Below, piece by piece: positions 26,042 to 34,391 of a DNA stretch of 64,000 nt. Under the pieces are notes generated by a model. It was not told the DNA's origin, did not search any database, and was given only the letters and a program-made list of their open reading frames with translations. The stretch's first letter is position 1; the number at the start of each line of letters is the position of its first letter. This stretch comes from Actinoallomurus bryophytorum (GTDB lineage Bacteria; Actinomycetota; Actinomycetes; Streptosporangiales; Streptosporangiaceae): NCBI RefSeq assembly GCF_006716425.1, contig NZ_VFOZ01000003.1, forward strand, positions 310,001-374,000. The letters are read 5' to 3'. Made by a program: the position numbers and the translations under genes.

Positions 26042-26559
26042 ATGGCACCCACTGCGACGTTCGTGAGACCCGGCTGGCCGCCACGGCCGGGCTGAGCATC
26101 GAGGACGGTGTGGTCGTCGATGCGACCCTGGCCACCAGCGATCCGGCCATCTGCGCCGTCGGTGACATCGCCCGCGCCGCCCATCCGGTGCTGGGCACGC
26201 GTGTACGGGTCGAGCACTGGGCCAACGCCCTAAACCAGCCGGCCACCGCGGCGGCGACGATGCTCGGCGACCATGCGACCTATGACCGGCTGCCGTACTT
26301 CTTCACCGACCAGTACGACCTGGGCATGGAGTACACCGGGCACGTGGTCCCGGGCGGCTACGACCGCGTCGTCTTCCGCGGTGACCTGGACGCGCGGGAG
26401 TTCGTCGCGTTCTGGTGCCGGCAGGACCGTGTGCTGGCCGGCATGAACGTCAACGTCTGGGACGTCGCCGACCAGGTCAAGGCGCTGATCGGCTCGGGAC
26501 GGGCCATCGACCCGCGGAGGCCGGCCGACCCCGACCAGCCCCTCGACGGGCTCGGCTGA
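26042..26559 (+). pseudogene. ferredoxin reductase (FAD/NAD-dependent), internally deleted
   Basis: A good ribosome site (GAAGAGGAG) and ATG at 26042 start MAPTATFV, the normal beginning of these reductases, but the next bases jump in another frame to TRLAATAGLSIEDGVVVDATL, which belongs about 250 residues later. From there the protein is intact: ATSDPAICAVGDIARAAHP, RVRVEHWANALNQP and the reductase C-terminal domain (YFFTDQYDLGMEYTGH). So the FAD and NAD-binding Rossmann parts are gone, with the junction at about 26063-26070. A short product could start at GTG 26110. It was formerly an operon partner of folE. Confidence 0.85.
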
Positions 26560-26564
26560 GGGAG

Positions 26565-26927
26565 TCAGGCGTCCCGGTTGAGCAGCTCCGCGAGTACGGC
26601 GGCCTGGCTGTGCGGCACGTCCTTGGTCGCGGTCACCAGCACGACCGGGCGTTCGGTGGCGAGGTCGCGTAGCCGCCGCAGTGCTTCGGCCGCGGGTGGT
26701 CCGGTCAGTTCGGCCTCGTAGCGGCGGGCGAACTCCTCGAACTTGGCGGGGTCGTGGCCGTACCAGTGGCGTAGCTCCGTCGAGGGCGCCACGTCCTTCA
26801 GCCACAGGTCCAGGTGCGCCGCCTCCTTGGAGACTCCGCGCGGCCAGACGCGGTCGACCAGCACCCGTGTCACGCCGCTCGTCGTGGCGTCCTCGTAGAC
26901 GCGCACGACCGTCACCGCGTCGCTCAT
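26565..26927 (-). CDS. DUF488 family protein
   Basis: A 120-residue DUF488 protein with the family motifs VLVDRVWPRGVSKEAAHLDLWLKDVAPSTELRHWYGHDPAKFEEF and the C-terminal VLVTATKDVPHSQAAVLAELL. The function of this widespread small family is unknown; some members lie in metal- or nitrosative-stress loci. Convergent with the ferredoxin reductase remnant. Confidence 0.93.
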   Translation of the reverse strand: MSDAVTVVRVYEDATTSGVTRVLVDRVWPRGVSKEAAHLDLWLKDVAPSTELRHWYGHDPAKFEEFARRYEAELTGPPAAEALRRLRDLATERPVVLVTATKDVPHSQAAVLAELLNRDA

Positions 26928-27025
26928 GGCCCCTCCCCCGGTATCGCGGCATCGTTGTCGGTGCCGCGCGCCATACTTCCAGCATGGAACCTCGCGTCTC
27001 GATGATCACTTGAGGAGGCGGCGGC

Positions 27026-28078
27026 ATGTCTTCGTGGCGCGTGCGCGGGATCCTGCTCCCCTGCGGTGACCCCGTCGACGGTTCGGTCACGGCGGAGGGT
27101 CACTGGGCGTCCGCTCCGGCGGTGGACGCCGAGCCGCTTCCCGGTGGTTTCGTGCTGGCCGGTCTGGTGGACGCGCACTGTCATCTCAGTGTCGGGCCCG
27201 GGCCGGTCGCGCTGGGCCTGGAGGAGGCGCGGGCGAATCTCGCCGCGCTCGCCGCGACGGGTGTCACGGTGGTCCGTGACACGGGCAGTCCCAGGAGCGT
27301 CACGCTGGGCCTTGTGGCGGACGGTGAGGGTGCCCGGCTGATGGCCTGCGGCCGGTTCCTGGCGCCCGCGGGGCAATACTTTCCCGCCCTGCACGATCCG
27401 GTGCCGGCCGAGGCGCTGGTCGAGGCGGCCCTCGCGGAGGTTGGGGCGGGTGCGAGCTGGGTGAAGCTCGTCGCGGACTTCCCGCGGCTGGACCGTGCCG
27501 GGTCGCGTGAGCATCTGCCGACGTACCCGATCCCGGTCATCGCCGAGCTCGTCGCCGCCGTGCACCAGGCCGGCGCACGGGTGGCCGCGCACACGACCAC
27601 CGCGTACGCGAAGCAGCTGGTCGCCGCGGGCATTGACTCGGTCGAGCACGGTGACGGTCTGGACGAGGACGACCTGGCCGCGCTGGCGGGGCGGGGCGGC
27701 GCGTGGACGCCGACGCTGTGCGCCACGATCGGCCCGCGCCCCGACGAGGACGACGAGCGGCGTGAGCGCCGGTTGCGGCGCCGTGAACGCCTGCGGCGGC
27801 TGCTTGTCGTCGCGGACCGTCTCGGCGTGACGATCCTGGCGGGTTCCGACATCGTCGGGACGATCCCGCGTGAGGTCGCGCTGCTGACCGAGCTCGGGCT
27901 CTCCCCGCAGGCCGCGCTCGCCGCGGCCGGCACGGCGGCGCGGTCCTTCCTGGGCGTCGGTGGCCTGGCCGACGGCAGGCCGGCCGATCTGGTCACCTAC
28001 CATCACGATCCGCGTACCGACCCCGAGACGCTCGCCCGGCCGGCCGCCGTCGTGGCCGGAGGCCTGCGGATCCGCTGA
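27026..28078 (+). CDS. amidohydrolase family metal-dependent hydrolase
   Basis: A 350-residue TIM-barrel amidohydrolase. Metal-site motifs are LVDAHCHL (HxH), the lysine in WVKLVADFPRL, AAHTTTAYAK, SVEHGDGLD and the catalytic aspartate in LAGSDIVGTIPREV. The small beta-sandwich made of both termini is present (RVRGILLPCGDPVDG and DLVTYHHDPR). Similar enzymes act as imidazolonepropionase-like or prolidase-like hydrolases; the substrate is unknown. Divergent from DUF488. Confidence 0.88.
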   Translation: MSSWRVRGILLPCGDPVDGSVTAEGHWASAPAVDAEPLPGGFVLAGLVDAHCHLSVGPGPVALGLEEARANLAALAATGVTVVRDTGSPRSVTLGLVADGEGARLMACGRFLAPAGQYFPALHDPVPAEALVEAALAEVGAGASWVKLVADFPRLDRAGSREHLPTYPIPVIAELVAAVHQAGARVAAHTTTAYAKQLVAAGIDSVEHGDGLDEDDLAALAGRGGAWTPTLCATIGPRPDEDDERRERRLRRRERLRRLLVVADRLGVTILAGSDIVGTIPREVALLTELGLSPQAALAAAGTAARSFLGVGGLADGRPADLVTYHHDPRTDPETLARPAAVVAGGLRIR

Positions 28079-28149
28079 CGGGAGGCCGGTCTCGCGTGCC
28101 GGTGCCGTACGGGGACAATGGGCTGGCCGCCGACCTGATCGGAGTGCCC

Positions 28150-29352
28150 ATGGCCCGCCTCGCCCAGACGTCCGGCCTGACCGACGTGCAGCAGGAGATC
28201 CTGTCGACCGTCCGGCGCTTCGTGGACAAGGAGATCATCCCGTACGCCCAGGAGCTCGAGCACGCCGACGCCTACCCCGAGCGGATCGTCGCGGCCATGG
28301 CCGAGATGGGATTGTTCGGGCTGGTGATCCCTGAGGAGTACGGCGGGCTCGGCGAGTCGCTGCTGACGTACGCGCTGGTGGTGGAGCAGATCTCGCGCGG
28401 CTGGATGAGCGTGTCGGGGGTCATCAACACCCATTTCATCGTCGCGTACCTGCTGATGCGGCACGGCACCCCCGAGCAGCGGACCCGGCTCCTGCCGCGG
28501 ATGGCGGCCGGTGAGCTGAAGGGCGCGTTCTCGATGTCGGAGCCGGATGCCGGGTCCGACGTCGCGGCCATCACGACGAGGGCCACCGCCGGTCCGGACG
28601 GCGGGTTCGTGGTCAACGGCCGGAAGATGTGGCTGACCAACGGCGCTCGCTCGGGGATCGTGGCGACTCTCGTACGCGACGGGCTCGGCGCGGACGGCCC
28701 GCACCGGAACATGACGGCGTTCCTGCTGGAGAAGGAGCCGGGGTTCGGGCAGACCCGGCCGGGCCTGACGATCCCCGGCAAGCTGGAGAAGATGGGCTAC
28801 CGGGGCATCGAGACGACCGAGATGCTCCTGGACGACGTCGCCGTCTCGGCCGATGAGGTCCTGGGCGGGCCCGCCGGGCGCGGGCACGGCTTCCACCAGA
28901 TGATGGACGGCATCGAGGTCGGGCGTGTCAACGTCGCGGCCCGCGCCTGCGGCATCGCGCTGCGGGCGTTCGAGCTGGCGATCGCGTACGCGCAGCAGCG
29001 TTCGGCGTCGGGCAGGCCGATCGCGGGTCACCAGGCCATCGGTTTCAAGCTCGCCGAGATGGCCACCAAGGTGGAGGCCGCGCACCTGATGACGGTGAAC
29101 GCGGCGCGGCTGAAGGACACCGGGGCGCGCGGTGACGTGGAGGCCGGCATGGCCAAGCTCCTGGCGTCGGAGTACTGCATGGAGGTCACCCAGGACGCGT
29201 TCCGCATCCACGGCGGGTACGGCTACTCCAAGGAGGCCGAGATCGAACGCCTCATGCGCGAGGCCCCGTTCCTGCTCATCGGCGAGGGCACCTCCGAGAT
29301 CCAGAAGACCATCATCAGCCGTGGCCTGCTGCGCGAGTACAAGGCCACATGA
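28150..29352 (+). CDS. acyl-CoA dehydrogenase
   Basis: A 400-residue FAD-dependent acyl-CoA dehydrogenase. Seen: N-terminal helical domain, MSEPDAGSDVAAITTRA, MWLTNGARSG, and the C-terminal RIHGGYGYSKEAEIERLMREAPFLLIGEGTSEIQK with the likely catalytic glutamate region. Start at 28150 after GGAG; an in-frame ATG at 28096 overlaps the preceding intergenic DNA. Its stop overlaps the start of the CoA-transferase (ATGA), so this is the first gene of a three-gene acyl-CoA operon. Confidence 0.93.
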   Translation: MARLAQTSGLTDVQQEILSTVRRFVDKEIIPYAQELEHADAYPERIVAAMAEMGLFGLVIPEEYGGLGESLLTYALVVEQISRGWMSVSGVINTHFIVAYLLMRHGTPEQRTRLLPRMAAGELKGAFSMSEPDAGSDVAAITTRATAGPDGGFVVNGRKMWLTNGARSGIVATLVRDGLGADGPHRNMTAFLLEKEPGFGQTRPGLTIPGKLEKMGYRGIETTEMLLDDVAVSADEVLGGPAGRGHGFHQMMDGIEVGRVNVAARACGIALRAFELAIAYAQQRSASGRPIAGHQAIGFKLAEMATKVEAAHLMTVNAARLKDTGARGDVEAGMAKLLASEYCMEVTQDAFRIHGGYGYSKEAEIERLMREAPFLLIGEGTSEIQKTIISRGLLREYKAT

Positions 29353-30524
29353 GCCGGAAGGACACCATGGTGGAAGCCGCCGGGCTGCTGGAGGGCCTGC
29401 GGGTGGTGGAGGTCTCCAGTTTCGTCGCGGCGCCGCTCGGCGGGATGACGCTCGCCCAGCTCGGCGCCGAGGTGATCCGCGTCGACCCGCCGGGCGGCGG
29501 ACCCGACATCGGGCGGTGGCCGGTCGCGGAGTCGGGCACCTCCATGTACTGGGCCGGGCTGAACAAGGGCAAGCGGTCGGTGACCGCCGACCTGCGCTCC
29601 CCCGAGGGGCAGCGGCGGATCGCCGACCTGGTCACCGAGGCCGGTGAGGGCCGCGGGATCCTGCTGACGAACGCGGCGCGGCCGTTCCTGGACGACGACG
29701 TGCTCCGTGCCCGGCGTCCCGACCTGATCCATCTGCGGATCAGGGGAGGAAACGACGGCGCTCCGGCGGTCGACTACACCGTGAACGCCGGGACCGGGTT
29801 CCCGATGGTGACCGGACCGCCGGGCCACGACGGGCCGGTCAACCACGTGCTGCCGGCCTGGGACATCGCGTGCGGCCTGTACGCGGCGCTGGGCATCGCC
29901 GCCGCCGAACGGCGGCGCGGCCGTACCGGCGAGGGCTGCTTCCTGCGGATCGCGCTGCGGGACGTGGCGCTGGCCATGGCGGGCAACCTCGGGTTCCTCG
30001 CCGAGGCCCAGGCCGGCATCGCCCGCGAGCGCGTCGGCAACCACCTGTACGGGACGTTCGGGCGCGACTTCACCTGCCGGGACGGCGAACGGGTGATGGT
30101 GGTCGCGTTGACACCACGGCACTGGAACGACCTCGTGGCCGTCACCGGGATGACCGCGGCCGTAGGGGCGCTGGAGGACGGCCTGGGCGCCGACTTCGGC
30201 CACGACGCCGACCGGTACACCTACCGGGAGGCCCTCGCTGCGCTGTTCGGCCGCTGGTTCGGGGAGCACACCATCGGTGAGGTCACCGCCGCGCTGGCCG
30301 GCACGGCGGTGCTGTGGGAGCGGTACCGGACCTTCACCGACCTGGTCGCCGACCCGGGCCTGCGCGCGAACCCGCTGATGACCACGGTCGACCAGCCCGG
30401 TGTCGGCCCCTACCTGGCGCCGGGCTCGCCGCTGTCGGTCGACGGGTGGACGCCGCCGGCGGTGCCCGCGCCGTCGCTGGGCGAACACACCGGCGAGGTC
30501 TGGCCCGAGGAGGCCACGTCATGA
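29349..30524 (+). CDS. family III (CaiB/BaiF) CoA-transferase
   Basis: A 391-residue CoA-transferase family III protein: LLEGLRVVEVSSFVAAPLGGMTLAQLGAEVIRVDPPGGG at the N-terminus, YWAGLNKGKRSVTADLRSPEGQ, and GLYAALGIAAAERRRGRTGEG. These enzymes move CoA between carboxylic acids. Start ATG 29349 overlaps the acyl-CoA dehydrogenase stop; Met7 is another option. With its neighbours it should activate and process one carboxylic acid, for example a branched or dicarboxylic acid. Confidence 0.92.
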   Translation: MSRKDTMVEAAGLLEGLRVVEVSSFVAAPLGGMTLAQLGAEVIRVDPPGGGPDIGRWPVAESGTSMYWAGLNKGKRSVTADLRSPEGQRRIADLVTEAGEGRGILLTNAARPFLDDDVLRARRPDLIHLRIRGGNDGAPAVDYTVNAGTGFPMVTGPPGHDGPVNHVLPAWDIACGLYAALGIAAAERRRGRTGEGCFLRIALRDVALAMAGNLGFLAEAQAGIARERVGNHLYGTFGRDFTCRDGERVMVVALTPRHWNDLVAVTGMTAAVGALEDGLGADFGHDADRYTYREALAALFGRWFGEHTIGEVTAALAGTAVLWERYRTFTDLVADPGLRANPLMTTVDQPGVGPYLAPGSPLSVDGWTPPAVPAPSLGEHTGEVWPEEATS

Positions 30525-31303
30525 TCGAGCGCACCGAGACGCTCGTGCCCGGCCCCGCGCAGGGGCTGGCCGGGCTCCTGGACACCGACGTCGCCGGGAC
30601 GCTGCCGCTGATGTGGCACTGGGTGTACCTCCTGGAGCGGCCCTCCCCCGCCGCGCTGGGGACCGACGGTCATCCGGCCGGCGGGATCCCGGCACCGCCC
30701 GGCGAGGGGATGCGGCGGATGTTCGCCGGCGGGCAGGTCACCGCGCACCGGCCGCTGCACCTCGGCCGGGAGGCGACGCGGCGTACCGAGGTCACCGGGC
30801 GCAGTGACAAGCAGGGACGTTCGGGTCCGCTCAGCTTCGTGACCGTCCAGCACACGATCATCCAGGACGGTCACACCGCGGTCGTGGACCGCCAGGACAT
30901 CGTCTACCTCCCCGACCGGCCGCATGCGGCACCGCCCGCCGGCGCCACCGGCGCTGTGGCGGAGCCCGCGGCGTACCAGCCGGGGGCGCCGTCCACGCGG
31001 ACGCTGTTCCAGTTCTCCGCGCTGACCTACAACGCGCACCGCATCCACTACGACGGTGACTACGCGCGTGACGCGGAGGGCTACCCCGGCCTGGTGGTGC
31101 ACGGGCCGCTGCAGGCGCTCTACCTCGCCGAGGCGGCGCGCCGCCGGTGTCTGGCGGCGGGCGACCCGGTGCCGTCCTCCTGCCGCTACCGCCTGCTCGC
31201 GCCGCTGTTCCTCGGCGAGCCGCTGCGTCTGTCGCTCACCGCCCTCGGGCACGCCGAGGTCCGAAGCGGTGACCGGGTGACCGCGGTCGCGGACTTCTCG
31301 TGA
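30521..31303 (+). CDS. MaoC-like acyl-CoA hydratase (HTD2/mesaconyl-CoA hydratase type)
   Basis: A 260-residue double-hotdog protein. The second hotdog has the hydratase-2 signature FSALTYNAHRIHYDGDYA followed by GYPGLVVHGPLQA; the first hotdog is the degenerate FAS1-type half (MWHWVYLLERP). It resembles HTD2 and mesaconyl-C4-CoA hydratases, which hydrate branched enoyl-CoA or dicarboxyl-CoA. ATGA overlap with the CoA-transferase shows translational coupling. The set dehydrogenase/CoA-transferase/hydratase suggests degradation of a branched or C4-C5 dicarboxylic acid. Confidence 0.87.
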   Translation: MIERTETLVPGPAQGLAGLLDTDVAGTLPLMWHWVYLLERPSPAALGTDGHPAGGIPAPPGEGMRRMFAGGQVTAHRPLHLGREATRRTEVTGRSDKQGRSGPLSFVTVQHTIIQDGHTAVVDRQDIVYLPDRPHAAPPAGATGAVAEPAAYQPGAPSTRTLFQFSALTYNAHRIHYDGDYARDAEGYPGLVVHGPLQALYLAEAARRRCLAAGDPVPSSCRYRLLAPLFLGEPLRLSLTALGHAEVRSGDRVTAVADFS

Positions 31304-31341
31304 CCGTGGTTCTGTCGTAGGCGGCCGATAACGTACCGCCA

Positions 31342-32376
31342 ATGCGCCCTGCCGAGGTCCACCGTGTCACCGTCGCCGAGGCGGCCGACCGTTACATCGA
31401 CATGGTCCGCGCCAAGACCGTCACCGGTGCGCTGGCGCCCGGCACCGCCGAGGTCTACACCCGTGACGTGCACACCTTCGCCCGGCTCGCCGGCGGTGAC
31501 CGCGTGTTGGACGACCTGAGCGGCGCGGACCTCGACGAGGTCCTGCTGAGGTTCGCCTCCAAGCCCGACGGGAGGCGCAGCGGGCCGGTGGCCGGTGAGG
31601 CCCTCCCGCAGAGCGGCGCGTCGCAAAACCGGTTCCGGCGGTCGGTGTCGGCGTTCTTCCGGCACGCGACGATCACGGGCTGGGTGCAGCTGGACCCCAT
31701 GCGGGCCACGACCGTCACGCCGCGTCAGCGCGGTGGGCTGCGGCCCGAACGCCGTGCCCTCACCCGCGAGCAGGCCGAAGGGCTGCTCGGCACCGCGCAG
31801 CGGCTCGCGAAGACCACCCCGGACCAGGGCAAACGCGCGGACCAGCGCACCGAGCTGCGAGACGCACTGATCGTCCTGCTCCTCGCGGCGATCGGCCCTC
31901 GTGTCTCGGAGCTGACCCGCGCCGACATCGAGCACTTCTACGTCAACGCCGGCGTGCGCTACTGGCGGATCTTCGGCAAGGGCGGCTCGACCCGCGACGT
32001 CCCGCTCCCCCGCGAGGTCACCCGCGTGCTCGACGCCTACCTCACCGAGCGCCGGGCCCGTACGGCCGACACCGGCGCGCTGCTGCTGTCCTGGCGCGGC
32101 CGCCGGCTGGCCCGCGGCGACGTGCAGGCCGTGATCGACCGGGTGCTGGCCCGCGTCGACCCACAGCACCGGCGCGGGGTGACCCCGCACGGGCTACGGC
32201 ACACCACCGCGACACACCTGCTCGCCGCGGCGACCGACATGGACGCCGTACGCCGGGTGCTGGGCCATTCGGACCTGTCCACGCTGGGCCGCTACCGCGA
32301 CGACCTGCCCGGTGAGCTGGAGGCGGCCATGCGCGCTCACCCGCTGCTCGGCGCCCCCGAGGACCCGCCCGGCTGA
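31342..32376 (+). CDS. tyrosine recombinase
   Basis: A 344-residue phage-integrase family enzyme. The core-binding domain spans residues 8-120 with an insertion (SKPDGRRSGPVAGEALPQSG). Catalytic residues: Arg in IGPRVSELTRADI, His-x-x-Arg in HGLRHTTATHL, His in VLGHSDLSTL and the Tyr in LGRYRDDL. It resembles XerC/D-like enzymes, but no dif, phage or plasmid genes are adjacent. Its last 40 bases overlap the 3' end of the convergent MFS gene. Confidence 0.9.
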   Translation: MRPAEVHRVTVAEAADRYIDMVRAKTVTGALAPGTAEVYTRDVHTFARLAGGDRVLDDLSGADLDEVLLRFASKPDGRRSGPVAGEALPQSGASQNRFRRSVSAFFRHATITGWVQLDPMRATTVTPRQRGGLRPERRALTREQAEGLLGTAQRLAKTTPDQGKRADQRTELRDALIVLLLAAIGPRVSELTRADIEHFYVNAGVRYWRIFGKGGSTRDVPLPREVTRVLDAYLTERRARTADTGALLLSWRGRRLARGDVQAVIDRVLARVDPQHRRGVTPHGLRHTTATHLLAAATDMDAVRRVLGHSDLSTLGRYRDDLPGELEAAMRAHPLLGAPEDPPG

Positions 32377-33743
32377 GGCGCGCCGGTCTGTACCACGGTC
32401 TCGAGGCTGCGGCCGGTACTGCGGGGGCCCAGGATCGCCACGTCCAGGCAGAGGATGACCAGGATGACCGCCGAGCCGGTGAAGACGGTGCCCGCGCCGA
32501 GGTGGTCCAGCGCGTTGAGGGCGACGAACGGCAGCGCCGCGGACGTGGCCCGCGACAGGGAGTAGGCGATGCTGATGGCGCTGCTGCGGATCCGGGTCGG
32601 GAAGATCTCCGCCTGGTAGGTGTGGAAGCCGTTGGAGAACACGTTCGAGGCGCACGTCAGCACGAACCCTGCGGTCACGATCAGCGCGGCGTCGCGCGCG
32701 TACCCGAACACCATGCCGCCCGCCCCCATGACCAGCGCGGACCCGACGATCAGCCATTTGCGTTCGACACGTTCGATGATCGGGATGGAGGCCGCGGACC
32801 CGATCGGGTAGCCGAGGAAGCTGATCGCCGCGTACCCCAGGGACTGCACGACGTCGAAGCCCTTGGCGTGCAGCACGACCGGCGCGAGTGAACCGAACCC
32901 GTAGTAACCGACGGTCTGCAGGATCTGGAAGATCCACAACATGACGGTACGGCGGCGGTACTCCCCGGAGAACATCCGCGCGAGCGTGAGGCGTTCGGCG
33001 GGCTCGTCGCGCGTCTCGGCGATGTCGGGGACGGGTGGCAGCGGGCCGCGTACGGCGGACTCGGCGCCGGCCACGATCGCCTCCGCCTCCTCCGCACGGC
33101 CCTGGGCGAGCAGCCAGCGCGGCGACTCCGGCAGCCGGGACCGCAGGATCCACACGACCAGGGCACCGAACGCCCCGAAGATCAGCAGCCACCGCCAGCC
33201 GTCGATGAGCAGGTGCTCGTCCGCGACGAACCTGCCGCCGAGGAAGGCCGCGACCGGCACCCCGCAAAACCCGATCGTGTACGCGCAGGCGATGTAGCGG
33301 CCGCGGCCGAGGCGGGGCAGGAACTCGCTCAGGTAGGTGTCGACGAGGGTGAGCTCGGCGCCGAGGGCCAGCCCGCACAGGAACCGCAGCACCAAGAACG
33401 TCGCCAGGTCGGGCGCCAGCGCCGTGAGCAGCGAGAACAGGGAGTAAAGGCCGAGGTTGAGCAGGAACATGCGACGGCGGCCGAACCGGTCGGCGGCGAT
33501 GCCGAACGCGATCGCGCCGACGAACATGCCGATGAACGCCGAGGCGATGACGAGGGACTTCTCGTTGGTGCTCAGCTGCCACTCGTCGGTCAGCACCGCG
33601 CCGAGAACACCGCCGAGGAAAACCTCGTACAGGTCGAAGAAGCTGCCCAGACCGACGACGACGATCAGCGCCCAGTGCCAGCGCGTCATCGGCAGGCGGT
33701 CCAGGCGTGCGGTGATCTTTCGTTCGGTCGGGTCCGGCGCCAT
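32337..33743 (-). CDS. MFS permease, sugar/aromatic-acid symporter type
   Basis: A 468-residue 12-helix MFS permease of the sugar porter/AAHS-like group. Motif A between helices 2 and 3 reads FGIAADRFGRRRMFL, the helix 5-6 region SRLPESPRWLLAQGRAEEA is the sugar-porter PESPRWL motif, and the second half has GYPIGSAASIPIIERVERKW and the AEIFPTRIRSSAI motif. Start MAPDPTERK at 33743. It probably imports an organic acid or sugar by proton symport. It converges on and overlaps the recombinase gene by 40 bp. Confidence 0.92.
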   Translation of the reverse strand: MAPDPTERKITARLDRLPMTRWHWALIVVVGLGSFFDLYEVFLGGVLGAVLTDEWQLSTNEKSLVIASAFIGMFVGAIAFGIAADRFGRRRMFLLNLGLYSLFSLLTALAPDLATFLVLRFLCGLALGAELTLVDTYLSEFLPRLGRGRYIACAYTIGFCGVPVAAFLGGRFVADEHLLIDGWRWLLIFGAFGALVVWILRSRLPESPRWLLAQGRAEEAEAIVAGAESAVRGPLPPVPDIAETRDEPAERLTLARMFSGEYRRRTVMLWIFQILQTVGYYGFGSLAPVVLHAKGFDVVQSLGYAAISFLGYPIGSAASIPIIERVERKWLIVGSALVMGAGGMVFGYARDAALIVTAGFVLTCASNVFSNGFHTYQAEIFPTRIRSSAISIAYSLSRATSAALPFVALNALDHLGAGTVFTGSAVILVILCLDVAILGPRSTGRSLETVVQTGAPQPGGSSGAPSSG

Positions 33744-34025
33744 CCTCGACTCCTCACGCGTCAGGAGATGCCGGGCATGAAACCACCTTTGTCCCGTATT
33801 CGACCAGGGTCTGTCCGGTCGGTGAGATGATCCTCGGCCGGTGGGCGCAGGTCGCCTTCTTCGTGGTCGCGGGCCTTGGGCCCGGCGCTCTGCGTGGCCG
33901 ACGCGCTGGATGTGTTCGGAGCCGGACCAGGGGCAGAGCCTGGGGGTACGGGCGGGAGGCGAGCACGCGGTCTCGAGGAAGTCGGCGGAGGTACCACCTG
34001 CCACGAGCGGGGTGTATCGCCCGAT

Positions 34026-34127
34026 CCGGTTTTCCACAGCGGTTGTGGAAAACCGGTGGGTATCTCCCTCGGGATACCCACATAGGTGCTGATTTCTCGC
34101 GCGAGCCTGTGGACGGCCTGTGGATAA
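34026..34127. repeat. cluster of DnaA-box-like sequences and hairpins
   Basis: CCGGTTTTCCACA (34026-34038) and TGTGGAAAACCGG (34044-34056) are a perfect 13-bp inverted repeat holding two TTTTCCACA boxes. GGGTATC/GATACCC (34058-34064 and 34073-34079) is a second hairpin. TGTGGACGG (34108-34116) and TGTGGATAA (34119-34127, the exact complement of TTATCCACA) follow. Four box-like sequences in 100 bp are far more than chance in such GC-rich DNA, but there are too few for a normal actinobacterial oriC and no dnaA/dnaN nearby. Confidence 0.6.
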
Positions 34128-34295
34128 GCGGGCGCGTAAGGCCCCGAGACGCTCATTCACCGTGGGTCGTGTCCGGCTCGCACGAAGTACGGCACAGGCA
34201 CTCACCGAGATGTCGGGGCGGGCGAAGATGCCAGCGGTGGCGGAGGGCGGTGACGTGCGTGGCGAGGTAGCCGCGTGGTAGGCAGAATCGCGGGT

Positions 34296-34367
34296 GCGAC
34301 GGTGCGACGGTGCGACGGTGCGACGGTGCGACGGTGCGACGGTGCGACGGTGCGACGGTGCGACGGT
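34296..34367. repeat. tandem array of nine perfect octamers (GCGACGGT)n
   Basis: Seventy-two bases made of exactly nine copies of GCGACGGT without a mismatch. The array begins 24 bp after the lysE-type stop (34392) and is outside any supported gene. Perfect short repeats of this kind change length by slippage. Confidence 0.95.
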
Positions 34368-34391
34368 TTCTGGGCTTCACCCGCAGGAGTG

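Larger units (their letters stand above)
33744..34391. other. long non-coding stretch with DnaA-box-like repeats and an octamer array
   Basis: No gene is supported in 648 bases. Contents, left to right: GC-rich sequence with no usable reading frame (33744-34020), two adjoining hairpins at 34026-34079, further DnaA-box-like sites up to 34127, unremarkable DNA to 34295, and nine tandem octamers at 34296-34367. Confidence 0.6.

Noticed and set aside
34026-34127. Chromosomal origin of replication (oriC)
   Set aside because: Only four box-like sequences, no dnaA, dnaN, rpmH or gyr genes and no long AT-rich unwinding region; kept only as a DnaA-box-like cluster.
34296-34367. CRISPR array
   Set aside because: Units are 8 bp, directly adjoining and without spacers; no cas genes in the window.
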